A stretch of 64,000 nucleotides of DNA. Origin: Rosellinia necatrix. Its lineage: Eukaryota > Ascomycota > Sordariomycetes > Xylariales > Xylariaceae. The notes beneath the pieces are model-generated. The model did not search any database. It was given only the letters and a program-made list of their open reading frames with translations, and was not told the DNA's origin. Positions 1 to 10,662 of this stretch are shown here, piece after piece; position 1 is the stretch's first letter, and each line of letters starts with the position of its first letter. Position numbers and translations under genes: made by a program. The stretch is taken from assembly GCA_021209875.1 (NCBI GenBank), contig JAGYVD010000002.1, forward strand, positions 1,426,001-1,490,000, in the 5' to 3' direction.

Positions 1-2
1 TG

Positions 3-66
3 TCTCCGAAGACATACAGGTTCTCTGAAGACACACAGGTTCTCTGAAGATACGCAGGTTCTCTGA
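3..66. repeat. 19-bp tandem repeat, about 3.3 copies
   Basis: Units begin at 3, 22 and 41, each close to TCTCTGAAGACACACAGGT, and a partial unit starts at 60. Copies differ at two or three positions. The array ends about 160 bp before the start codon of the decarboxylase gene and sits at the window edge, so it may continue to the left. It could be part of the promoter or simply a decaying minisatellite. Confidence 0.85.
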
Positions 67-228
67 CGTCGTGGGCCAGGCGAACTTGGTATATCTAGTT
101 CCGTCTTCTGTCTTTTGAAATCTCAGTCCAACATCAACACCTAGTCAAGCCTACTTGGAACTTGAATTACATACAAGACCTTACCTACTACCTACATGAC
201 TCCAAACTAACTGCATCTCATCTCCACT

Positions 229-3200
229 ATGCTAACTAACGGAATAAAAGCCGGCATCGACGAGAACCAGGCCAAACATGCCCTCGTCAGCTCTTGGTTT
301 CTCGGCCCGCGGGCTGAGAATATAGACGTCCTACAGTCACTCTTCTGCCAAGCCCTCGAGTGCCAACAACAGGCCCGGATTGACCTCGCGGGCGACAATG
401 ACCAGTACTTCTTCATTACAGAGGAAATGAAAAAACTAGATATTTACCAGAAAAGCATTAACAAGCTCACCGTGAACTCGACGGACCTGTCGGGCAAGCT
501 GGCGAAGCATTCCGTGCCGTTCTGGTCGCCACGGTACAATGCACATATGAACATGGATACCACGCTGGCGAGCATCATTGGGTGTAAGTCAATGTTTACA
601 CAGCCACTTGAACCGCAGCCCCTAACGCTTGTGACCTTAAGACATGTCGGCCATGATTTACAACCCCAACAATGTCGCCACAGAGGCAAGCCCATACACA
701 ACCGAAGTCGAGCGGCAAGTCGGCCAGGATTTTTGTAAGATGTTGGGATACAATGGCCCGGACGGAAATCCCGCTCCCTGGGGGCATATCACCTGCGTAA
801 GTGCTACTCCTTATGGCTCCTGCCGGTGGCTTTCATGTCAACGAACAGTGATGATTTCTAACACGTTCTTGATGTTGTCAGGATGGGTCCGTAGCCAATC
901 TCGAGGCCATTTGGGCAAGTACGAATCCCCTTTGCTCCCCTTCACGCAAGGGACAAGATCTGACCACACACACTCTGTCTTTCTCTCAATAGCGCGAAAT
1001 CTCAAGTTCTACCCATTTTCCCTCAAGCTCGCCATTGAGGAAGGCCCACTCAAGTTCCTCGGCACTATCGAGCCGCCCTTCATCGTTGAAACATGCAACG
1101 CAGGACCGAAGGAGTTCCTGAAGCTCACAAAGGAGGAGCTCTTGAACCTGACTCCCTCTACGGTGCTCTCAATCCCCACCCTGTTGGGTGAGAAGTACTC
1201 CATCAGCCCGGGCTTCCTCCAGGATGTGCTCAGGCCGTACCTGATCCAGACGACGGGTAAGGACGAGTTGGAGCGCAAATTCGGCATCAACCATGGAAAG
1301 TACATGATATGTGCAACAAAGCATTACTCCTGGCCCAAGGGCGGAGGTGAGTTCCTTCATCATTCATTAACATGATTTTAGGCATCCATGTCGCTAACAG
1401 ACTCAAAAAAAAAAAAAAGCCATCTCGGGTATTGGCTCTGAGAACTTTGTCGACATCGACGTCGACAACGAGGCCCGGATGGACATGGACGACCTCAGGA
1501 CAAAACTCGACAAGTGCATCGAACAGAAGACCCCCATCTTTGGCGTCGTCGCCATCATGGGCTCCACAGAGCACGGCGCGTGCGATCCACTCGCCGAGAT
1601 CATCAACATCCGCGACGAGTACCAAAGAAAAAAAGGTGTGTCATTCGCAGTCCACAGTGATGCCGCGTGGGGTGGCTACTTTGCCTCGCTGCTGCGGGAT
1701 CGCGTGAGCCGCAGTCCGGGCGACCTCCCGTACGTGCCGGCAATGCCCTTGAATCCATACACCGAGACGCAGCTGCGGGCCCTGAAGCACGCGGATAGCA
1801 TCACGATCGATCCGCACAAGTAAGTCTTCTCCCCTACCAGATACGGTTGGCATCTTTTCTGCCCTTCTTTGACACCAACTATCACAGATCGGGATACATC
1901 AACTACCCTGCTGGCGGACTCTGCTACCGAGACGGGCGCATGCGGTATCTCCTCACTTGGACGAGTCCCATCGTGTTCCACCCCGGCGACGACCAGGGCA
2001 GTATGGGCGTCTACGGCGTTGAGGGGAGCAAGCCCGGCGCACCAGCCGTGGCTACCTGGCTTACCCATCAGTCGCTGGGCCTTGACCGGGAGGGCTATGG
2101 TAGGCTGCTTGGCGAGGCCATTTTCTCGTGCACAAAGGTTTGTTCAGACCCCGCTTCCTTATTTATAAGTACCCCTTCATGGGCTAACGTTTGTATCTCT
2201 CCAATAGCTCTATTGCCACTGGGCCACAATGACGCCGAGGCCCAAGGATAAGCATAAAGTGCCCGCTGACGCCCTCATCGTTGTGCCTCTCATCCGTCTC
2301 CCTTCAGAGAAAACAGGCGGGGACGTCGAGGCCCAGAAAGACTACGTCCGAAAGGAGATCCTCGGTCGTGACAACAAGACACTCTTCGAGGACAAAACGG
2401 CCTGGGAGCTGCTGTGTAAGCTGGGAGGCGATCTCATGATCAACGCCTTTGCGACCAATTTCAAGATTGGCGACGAGGTGAATCATGATGTGGTGAGTCA
2501 ACTTCCCCCCCCATCCAAACAGAAAATCACCCTCCCATGGTGTATGCAGACGCTGAACGACCGTCATCAACTAGGGCGAAGCCAACTACCTCAACCAATG
2601 GATCTTCTCCAAGCTCTCCGTCTCATCCGAGAAAGACGTGGTCAAAGAGCGACCACTCTTCCTCACATCCTCCGAGTTCGGCGAGGAGCCGTACGGCAGG
2701 TGTCTCGAGACCTTCAAGCTCCGCCTGGGTCTCAAAACAACCGACGAAAAAGGGAACATCAAACCTTCGCGAGGCGACCTGCGCTTCCTGGTCAACGTGA
2801 CCATGAGCCCGTGGCCGACCAGCCCCGACTTCATGAGCGCCATGGTTGAGGACTTCCGCACGGTGGCCGAGCGTGGCGTCGAGCGCTGCCTCATCCGCAA
2901 CACGCGGACCCCCGACATCCACGGTTTCGTCGTGCAGGGTTTGGAGACGGCCTACTTCACCCACATCGCCATGTTCAACATGGCCAACCACCGCAAGCAG
3001 CTCGTCATTGCGGCCGACCTCCCCGCGAACGTGCACGCGCGGTACAAGGAGGAGCGCGGCAAGAACCCCGGCCAGTTCTACACCATCGCTAACATGGAGA
3101 AGGAGAAACTCGAGGACATGCTTGCGGCCCTGCTCAAGCCGGATACCGCGTCCAAGATCAAGTTCAGGCTGGACAAGGGCATCCCCACGGCCGAGAACCC

Positions 3201-3802
3201 CCTGCCGCCGGTGGAGAAGGGTTTTGCGCTCAGCAATGTGCGGGTGGTGGTTGACGAGTCAATGGCGTTTGCCGCGCTAGACGGCGACTACCCGGTCAAG
3301 ATGCCCTTTTACCTCTACGGCAGCAAGAGTGAAGTGCACGTGGACCATGTTCTCAAGACGGCGCCGAACGGGCAGATTAGCGCTGACCTGGTCAAGACGG
3401 ATTTGACGGCACGCCTGAATGACGAGCAGCTCAAAAATGGAGTGGTTGTCGTGCTGGACGACGTGTTTGAAGCTAGCTTGCAGCCCCTGTAAGTGCCTCT
3501 TCTCCTTGGTTGCTGCATCCTTCCGTGACTAACAACGGACGTGTCGTGAAAAATCACACAGGCCGACGACAGAACAAGAGTCGGACAAAAAGGAGCATAT
3601 CCTCAATCTCAACGCCCCGGGCTTCTCCCTAGTCAAGGGGGTTGACCACAAGGCGTCTGTGTACGGGACGTACGAGGAGGCGAAGAGTGGAGAGGGTGAA
3701 CCCATAGCCACGGGGACCATCAGCATCAGCGACACCGTCTATGCGGACTGGGATGATGTCAACATGGATCCTGCTGCTGAGAGTGAGGGCCATCAAGACT
3801 AA
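229..3802 (+). CDS. Tyrosine-decarboxylase-like PLP-dependent decarboxylase (group II), 9 exons
   Basis: Predicted 996-aa cytosolic PLP enzyme of the group II amino acid decarboxylase family, closest in pattern to bacterial tyrosine decarboxylases; the substrate (tyrosine or another aromatic amino acid) is inferred. Exons: 229-583, 642-796, 882-918, 993-1346, 1420-1819, 1888-2137, 2208-2492, 2575-3488, 3562-3802. Visible motifs are TKHYSWPK (PLP-stacking His region), VHSDAAWGGY (Asp that contacts the PLP ring) and SITIDPHKSGY, whose Lys434 would form the Schiff base; that codon is split by intron 5. Exon 3 is only 37 nt. About 400 C-terminal residues go beyond the roughly 620-aa bacterial enzymes and carry no motif I recognise. 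There is no signal peptide. Intron 4 ends after an A-run instead of a pyrimidine tract. The start at 229 is the first in-frame ATG. No pathway partner lies nearby. Confidence 0.9.
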
Positions 3803-5008
3803 GGTGGCGTGGCCCTGGCTCTCGCCGCTGCAGGCTGTTTCTGCGGCCTGGTTCGGGACGAGAGCGGAAGAGTGCTGGATGCGCGAATGCAAGTCGTGTC
3901 ATTTGTGGTTGTGGTGTATGGCTTTGAAGTCTGGTAGAGTAACCACGTAAATAAAGACGGTTCGTTCGTCCATGCTGGGGGAGTTGTCAATCCATGGTTT
4001 TGTCATCGCTGTGGCTGTTGCTGTTGCTCCACCCGCTAAAACATCTGTTCTACAACTAAGCGGACATGCCGACCTCCACAAACTTTAGGACGGGTAGATC
4101 CGGTCTCTACCTTATCTGAGTTCGCTAAACCAACGGTAGTTGGTCAGCTAGACCTATTCAAGCTAGCACCCATATTAAAAGCATGGTACTTGTTCGGGTG
4201 TATGCGTCAGACTCAAACGAGTCGTCTGCAAGCACGAAGTACCTAGGTAGTTACATACAGAGTAATAAGTACCTACTTTTGCTTCTTATAACCGGTATTT
4301 CCTAGGGTCTGTATTACTGTATCTACTGGTTATCGTCTAGACTAGTGGGCAGCACAAAGGGCGGGGGATGTAGCCACCTAGTTTAGCTGCCGTTAGACTA
4401 GCTCTTCGTTTGTTTTTTTCCCTCTCCGTCGCCCCAGCCAGGCTTTTCTGCTTCATTACCTACCTCCCTTCATTTATAATACACAAAATGCATGGCCATA
4501 AGCACGTGGGTAGTAATTATTCTCAGTTTAGTCTAGACTAACTTTGCGGTTCCCGGTTCCCGGGCTAGGCTTGGCTCAAGGTAACCTTCTCCTCATGACT
4601 TACATGCTGTCGGTATTTAACCAGCGTAGCAAGCTTGCTTCACTTATGCCGGTTAAAAAGGAGTGCCATTTTACCCCACAATCGATGTTCATGACCCCAG
4701 TAAGTCGATTGGTGGGAAATATGCTATGCTTCGACGAATCATACCGAAGGCCATCTTCTACCTGATATTCGGTCTAATGCTATCGAGGAGCAGGAGAATC
4801 ATAAGATCTCATGGACTGTTGAATCTCAAAATATGCCGAGGCACGCCCCGATCTCCTCCCTTGCCCGACGTGCGTCGGTGATTAGTGATTAGCCCGGGTA
4901 GACCTGGGCATTCATTTATAAGAGGGTCGTGTTCTTAAAACAACGTGATGCCCGGTGGCCCTCGACGACGAAAATGCGTCAGTCTCATAGCCACGACGTC
5001 CGAAGACA
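3803..5008. other. Intergenic, no gene seen
   Basis: Spacer between the decarboxylase and the GH3 gene. It is AT-richer, with short open frames that lack splice support or protein character. It contains TACCTAGGTA-type words near 4240-4280. No RNA gene was recognised. Confidence 0.7.
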
Positions 5009-8000
5009 ATGCATTATGTTTCAAGAATAGCGCTGGTGGCCGCCTTCTCGCCATGGTCTACCCTGGCCGCGGCGACGTCGAGTGTCCGACAAAGAGATGA
5101 TACCTGCACATCGGAGCCCGGGCCCGACTACACAGCCGAGCTCACGTTTGCGGGATGCTACACGGACGACGGAGACGATGGCCGAGCGCTTTCCTTGACG
5201 GCCTCATTACTGTGGCCCGACCTAACCCCGCAACTTTGTGGAAACCTCTGCGGAGCGGCCGGCTATACCTACGCCGGAGTAGAATATGGCAGGTAAGGGC
5301 ATGGCCTTCATAAAGTATATAAGAGATATGGCGACCGCCAATGCTCACCAGGTGTAAAGGGAGTGTTATTGCGGTAGCGCCGTTCGTCAGAGCGCCGTTC
5401 TCCAGGACCCAAGTGCCTGTAATATGCAGTGCTCCGGAGATCCAAGCCAGACATGCGGGGGTTACTACTTGTAAGTGATACCATCCCAAAATCGGCATGT
5501 GTTCTGTGTCCCAGGCTGCTAAGGGGCGATATAGAATCGATATCCACAAGATTAGCAATCCGTCATCGGATCCCGTCTGGTGGTCTCTCCCTGATTGCAC
5601 CAAGGCCCCCCTCTGTAGCAATCCGATTTGTGACACAACTCTCAGTAACGAGGAGCGAGTCGCAGGACTTATAGCCAATATGACGTTGGCGGAAAAGGTT
5701 GGGAATATGCAATACAGGGCACCCGGCGTCCCGAGGCTAAACTTGCCAAACTACAACTGGTGGAATGAGGCCCTGCACGGCGTTGCCAACAGCCCCGGGG
5801 TAAGCTTCGAGCTCGGCAACAGCACGCCATGGAGCTATGCTACAAGCTTCCCCATGCCAATCCACATTGGCGCGTCCTTTGACGATGATCTCGTCTATCG
5901 GATTGCGCAAACAGTCGGCAAGGAATCCAGAGCGTTCGCCAACAACGCCCATGCTGGCTTCGACTTCTGGACGCCCAACATAAACCCCTTTCGCGATCCT
6001 AGATGGGGCAGAGGACAGGAAACGCCGGGAGAAGACCCTCTGCATCTATCCAACTACGTCTACAACCTGATCACCGGCCTACAGGGAGGTGTGGATCCCG
6101 AGGAGATGCTCATAATCGCGACCTGTAAGCATTTTGCCGTATACGACGTCGAGACGGGCAGGCATGAAAACAACCTCAACCCCACGCCCCAGGATCTGAC
6201 CGACTACTACATGCCCCCCTTTAAGGCCTGCGCTCGAGACGCCAAGGTCGGCGCCGTCATGTGCGCGTACAATTCCGTCGACGGCACCCCGGCGTGCGCC
6301 AATCGCTACTTGATGCAGACGGTGCTTCGCGAGCATTGGGGATGGTCGCAGCCCTATCAATGGGTGACGTCCGACTGCGCGGCAATCGAGGACATTCACC
6401 AAAACCACAAGTACACAGACGACGCCCCCGGCGCGGCCGCGGCCGCCGTAAATGCCGGGACGGATTTGGCTTGCGAGGGCAGCATTTACAACCAACTCGT
6501 GGAGGCTGTGGCCTTGAACCTAACGACTGAGGCTACCATCGACAAGTCGCTGTCTCGCCTTTATCTCTCCCTCCTACGCCTAGGCTACTTCGACCTCAAG
6601 AGTAGCAAGTACGCCTCGCTTGGCTGGGGTGACGTCAACAGGCCCGAGGCACAGGAACTCGCATATACTGCTGCGGTCGAGGGTATTACCCTCCTTAAAA
6701 ACGACGGTGCCTTGCCTCTGCCGCGAGGCGTCAGCAGCGTAGCGGTGATCGGTCCTTGGGGAAACGCTACGGGGATCATGCAAGGCAACTATCAAGGTGT
6801 GGCTCCGTACCTGATCAGCCCCCTGGAAGCCATGAATGGGAAATGGGAGAACGTGCAGTATGCTCTGGGTACGAGCATGAACACCGGCAGCACTGCCAAC
6901 TTCGCCGCCGCGTTGGATCTCGCCGCGAAGTCCGATTACATCATCTACTGTGGTGGCATCGACATCTCCATTGAGGCTGAGAGTCGTGATCGGGTGAATA
7001 TCGAATGGCCCGGCAATCAGCCGGATCTGATCGCCCAACTAGCGGAGTTGGGCAAAACGCTCATCGTCGTCCAGTTCAGCGGCGGCCAAGTGGATGACTC
7101 TGCCATTTTGTCCAACCCCGGCGTCAACGCAATCGTATGGGCCGGCTTGCCCGGCCAATCCGGCGGCACGGCTGTGGCTGATGTCCTAGACGGCACCAAA
7201 TCTCCCGCCGGGCGTCTTCCCATCACGCAGTACCCGGCGAATTACACATCTCAGCTGGTGCCGGTGGATCCCGGCCTTCAGCCGAACGAGACGACCGGTA
7301 CGCCCGGGCGGACTTACAAGTGGTACTCCACGCCCGTGCTGCCGTTCGGGTATGGGCTTCATTACACGGATTTCAACGTGTCTTGGGCTGGAGCCCCCAA
7401 GCCGACATACGACATCGGCGCCATCGTGGGCTCGACCGGCGGCCCCGTAGACCGCGAGACGTTCGCCACCGTTTCGCTGGACATCACCAACGCGGGAGGC
7501 GCCACGAGCGCGGCCTCCGACTTCGTCGCCCTGCTCTTCCTCTCGACCACAGACGCCGGCCCAGCTCCCTATCCCATTAAATCTCTGGTGACGTACGGGC
7601 GCGCGTTCGGGATCGAGACCGGGGAGACCCAAACCCTCCAGTTGTCGGTTCCCGTCGGCGCCGTGGCCCGCGCCGACGAGACGGGCAACCTGGTCGTATT
7701 CCCGGGGACGTACACGCTCGCCGTGGACTACGACGGGAAGATCCCTGTTTCCTTTGAGCTCGTCGGTGAGGCGACGGTGATTGACATCGTCCCCATACCG
7801 CCAACGGATCCGGTGGCCATCTCGTACTTGGGTTGCTATGGTGATGAGGGTGGTAGCCTTCTTGACGGCCCTTCTTTCGACCTACCAGATGCCAACTCAG
7901 CACAGGCCTGTGCGGACGAATGCGCAGGGGCCGGATATGGGCTGTCGGGCCTCCAGAGCGAGTCGTAAGTTTGAACCCTCGCCCTCTCTCTCCCCTTTCC

Positions 8001-8281
8001 TTCGAATGTGAATACGTCTTGCTGACTCAGCCTCTTCCACGCAGCCAATGCATCTGTGGCAGTTCCCTCGAAACGGACGCGGCGGTTCTTCCCGACTCCA
8101 AGTGCGACATCCCCTGCGCAGGCGCTCCTCTCGAGACCTGTGGTGGGACCAGCTCGTAAGTTGTCCCTACAAGTTGATGCCCCCCTCGCGCGGTAGTATC
8201 CCTAGCTAACTGGCTAGCAGCCTCAACGTATACAGCGTCACCCCGGTTGTACACATTGAACCACCTACTTACCAGGGTTAA
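5009..8281 (+). CDS. Secreted GH3 beta-xylosidase with N- and C-terminal WSC domains, 5 exons
   Basis: Predicted 998-aa secreted glycoside hydrolase family 3 enzyme, most like fungal exo-1,4-beta-xylosidases that release xylose from xylo-oligosaccharides. Exons: 5009-5292, 5360-5470, 5535-7964, 8045-8155, 8221-8281. Order of parts: signal peptide (about 1-21, hydrophobic, ending in Ala-rich sequence); WSC domain (about 45-130, cysteine motifs FAGCYTDD, ECYCGS, QTCGGYY); GH3 N-domain with NYNWWNEALHGV, CKHFAVYD and WVTSDCAAI, in which Asp412 is the expected nucleophile; GH3 C-domain; Fn3-like domain after LPFGYGLHYT; second WSC domain (YLGCYGDE, QCICGS, ETCGG). WSC domains bind carbohydrate, so they may anchor the enzyme to cell wall or xylan (inferred). 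The 3' neighbour is a GH43 enzyme on the same strand. Both core WSC exons are 111 nt. Confidence 0.92.
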
Positions 8282-9063
8282 TCATACCCGCATGTGTTAG
8301 ACGGAATTGGCTGAGAGTAGACAACAAAATATGTCGACTTGCATGAGGGCATAGATATCATAAAATGACACCTGTTTAAGCTCTAGAGCAGTCTTAGATA
8401 ACCACACTCACCATGAAGATCACCATGAATATTCGCAATGTGAAGTTCATGCTCATTTGCTTACGCTACCACGGTGGTTCTCTTATCTCCAAAATGAATG
8501 GACGAATAGATGCTAATCGCAACAGCAGTGCTCAATCATAGCTCGTGCTTTCGATCCGTGCTCGGGCGAGTAGCGGTGTCTCCGGGTAAATCGAATGATG
8601 AATAAAAATCGGAAGCGGGAGTTGCGGATAAGAGCCTAGGTATCCTTTTTGTCCCTACTTCATAATTGGAGCGCTACCGTGCTTGACGGACATATATATG
8701 ACATGAGCGGGCGGTGCTAGCTAAATAGTACCACCGCTCCGACCCCATGGGCCTGCCTGCCCCTGCACGGCATAGCCATCTCCATGTGGCCATTCGGGTA
8801 ACACCCGGACCGATATCCCGAACCATGGTCCGTTCCGTTCTCCGAATCCGCGCTCCACCCTGGCCTATACGACGGCTTATCTTCCCACCAATTACCGTAG
8901 CCGGAGCCATCTAACGCACCAAGGAGATACACGCTCCGTGATTATACTTCAAAGTTGCGAGCCTGCTGCGTGCAAACCCCAGCTTCCTACTGCTCTCGCT
9001 CTGGCTAGCATGTGGACCTCCTATGCTCTAGCTTCGCCCGTCGTACCAGTGCAAACCTATAGG
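8282..9063. other. Intergenic, GH43 upstream region
   Basis: The spacer separates the GH3 stop from the GH43 start. The GH43 frame stays open upstream to 8938 and contains another ATG at 9010, but the residues before 9064 do not form a signal peptide, so this is treated as promoter or leader. No other feature was seen. Confidence 0.6.
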
Positions 9064-10662
9064 ATGCTCACTTCCCCTCTATCTTGCCTCGTGGGACTCG
9101 TCCTGGCCGGCATCTCCCACGGCCAGCGCACCTTCCAGAACCCGGTGCTCTACGAGGACTATCCCGACAATGACATATCGCGGGGGCCAGATGGCGCGTA
9201 CTACTTCTCGGCCTCCAACTTCCATTACAGCCCCGGGGCGCCGATCCTGCGGTCGTACGACCTGGTGAACTGGGAGCCGGTCGGGCATTCCATCCCTCGC
9301 CTCAACTTCAACAGCGACTCGTACGACCTCCCGGCGAGCGGCGAGCGCGGGTACCGCGGGGGCACGTGGGCGTCCACGCTGAGGTACCGGGCGAGCACCA
9401 AGACGTGGTACTGGATCGGGTGCACCAACTTCTGGCTCACGTGGGTGTTCACCGCGCCGTCCGTCGAGGGCCCGTGGACGAGGGCGGCGCAGATCGGCGA
9501 GGGGGGCACGTGCTACTACGACTGCGGCCTGCTCATCGACGACAACGACGACATGTACGTCGTCTACGGCAACCCGGAGGTCTCGGTCGCCGCGCTGTCG
9601 GCGGACGGGCTGAGCCAGGCGTCGACGACCAGGGTCCTGCAGGCGTCGGACGTCGGCGTGTCGGCCATCGAGGGGAACCGCATGTACCAGATCAACGGCA
9701 CCTACTACATCCTCAACGACGACCCGTCGGGCGCGACGTACGTCTGGAAGTCCGACCGCCCCACGGGCCCGTACGCCGCGAGGCAGCTCATCTCGCACAT
9801 CGGGACCCCGCTGCCGGGCGGCAGCTCCCCGTGCCAGGGGAGCCTGGTCGAGGCGCCCGGCGGCGCGTGGTACTTCATGTCCTTCACGTGGGCGTACCCG
9901 TCCGGGCGGCTTCCCGTGCTCGCGCCGCTCGCGTGGGGGGCGGACGGGTTCCCGGCGCTCGTGCGGGACGCGTCGGGCGGGTGGGGCTCGTCGTACCCGG
10001 CGCCGCCGCTGCCGGCGCGCGGGCTGGCCAACTGGACCGGCACCGACGCCTTCCGGGGCGCCGCGCTGGGGCCGAAGTGGGAGTGGAACCACAACCCGGA
10101 CACGGCGCGGTTCGCGGTCGGCGGCGACGGCGGCGGCGGCGGGTTGACGCTGCGGACGGCCAGCGTCACGGACGACATCTACGCGGCCCGCAACACGCTG
10201 ACGCACCGCGTGCACGGCGAGTTCCCGCGCGGCGTCGTGCACATCGACTTCGCGGGCGCCGCGGACGGCGACCGCTTCGGGCTCGCGGCCTTCCGGGACC
10301 GGAGCGCGTACATCGGCGTCCATCGGGAGGGCGGCGTCGACCGGGTCGTCGCGACCTTTAACATGACCATCGACGAGTACGGCGGCCAGACGCTCGATCT
10401 TGGCGCGGTCGTGGCGACGGCCCCCGTCCCGTCCGGCGTGACGGACATCTGGCTCAGGACCGACATGGACGCCCGGCCCGACGGCGACCGGACCGCGACG
10501 TTCCACTACAGCCTTGATGGGAGGGCGTGGACGCAGCTGGGCGGCGCGTACGAGCTGTACACGAGCTTCGCGTTCTTCCTCGGCTATCGCTTCGCCATCT
10601 TCAACTTCGCTACCTCGGCCTTGGGAGGCTCGATCAAGGTCCTCTCCTTTACGACCTCCTGA
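9064..10662 (+). CDS. Secreted GH43 beta-xylosidase / alpha-L-arabinofuranosidase, single exon
   Basis: Predicted 532-aa secreted enzyme of glycoside hydrolase family 43. Start 9064 gives a clean signal peptide (MLTSPLSCLVGLVLAGISHG) followed by QRTFQNPVLY. The five-bladed propeller should contain the catalytic base in YPDNDIS (Asp35 or Asp37), a central Asp in CYYDCGLLIDD and the acid Glu in CQGSLVEAPGG. From about residue 325 (KWEWNHNPDTARF, ARNTLTHR, DGDRFGLAAF) it matches the beta-xylosidase C-terminal concanavalin-A-like domain. Xylosidase and arabinofuranosidase activity cannot be separated by eye. The gene is intronless and strikingly GC-rich, with almost all third positions G or C, unlike the GH3 gene before it; this creates long open frames on the opposite strand. 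It fits a xylan-degradation pair with the GH3 gene. Confidence 0.9.
   Translation: MLTSPLSCLVGLVLAGISHGQRTFQNPVLYEDYPDNDISRGPDGAYYFSASNFHYSPGAPILRSYDLVNWEPVGHSIPRLNFNSDSYDLPASGERGYRGGTWASTLRYRASTKTWYWIGCTNFWLTWVFTAPSVEGPWTRAAQIGEGGTCYYDCGLLIDDNDDMYVVYGNPEVSVAALSADGLSQASTTRVLQASDVGVSAIEGNRMYQINGTYYILNDDPSGATYVWKSDRPTGPYAARQLISHIGTPLPGGSSPCQGSLVEAPGGAWYFMSFTWAYPSGRLPVLAPLAWGADGFPALVRDASGGWGSSYPAPPLPARGLANWTGTDAFRGAALGPKWEWNHNPDTARFAVGGDGGGGGLTLRTASVTDDIYAARNTLTHRVHGEFPRGVVHIDFAGAADGDRFGLAAFRDRSAYIGVHREGGVDRVVATFNMTIDEYGGQTLDLGAVVATAPVPSGVTDIWLRTDMDARPDGDRTATFHYSLDGRAWTQLGGAYELYTSFAFFLGYRFAIFNFATSALGGSIKVLSFTTS

Noticed and set aside
8717..8932. Gly/Trp-rich minus-strand open frame resembling the 12642-12842 frame
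   Set aside because: They share only a short GYGN word and a 13-base match (TTACCGTAGCCGG); too little to call a repeat family.
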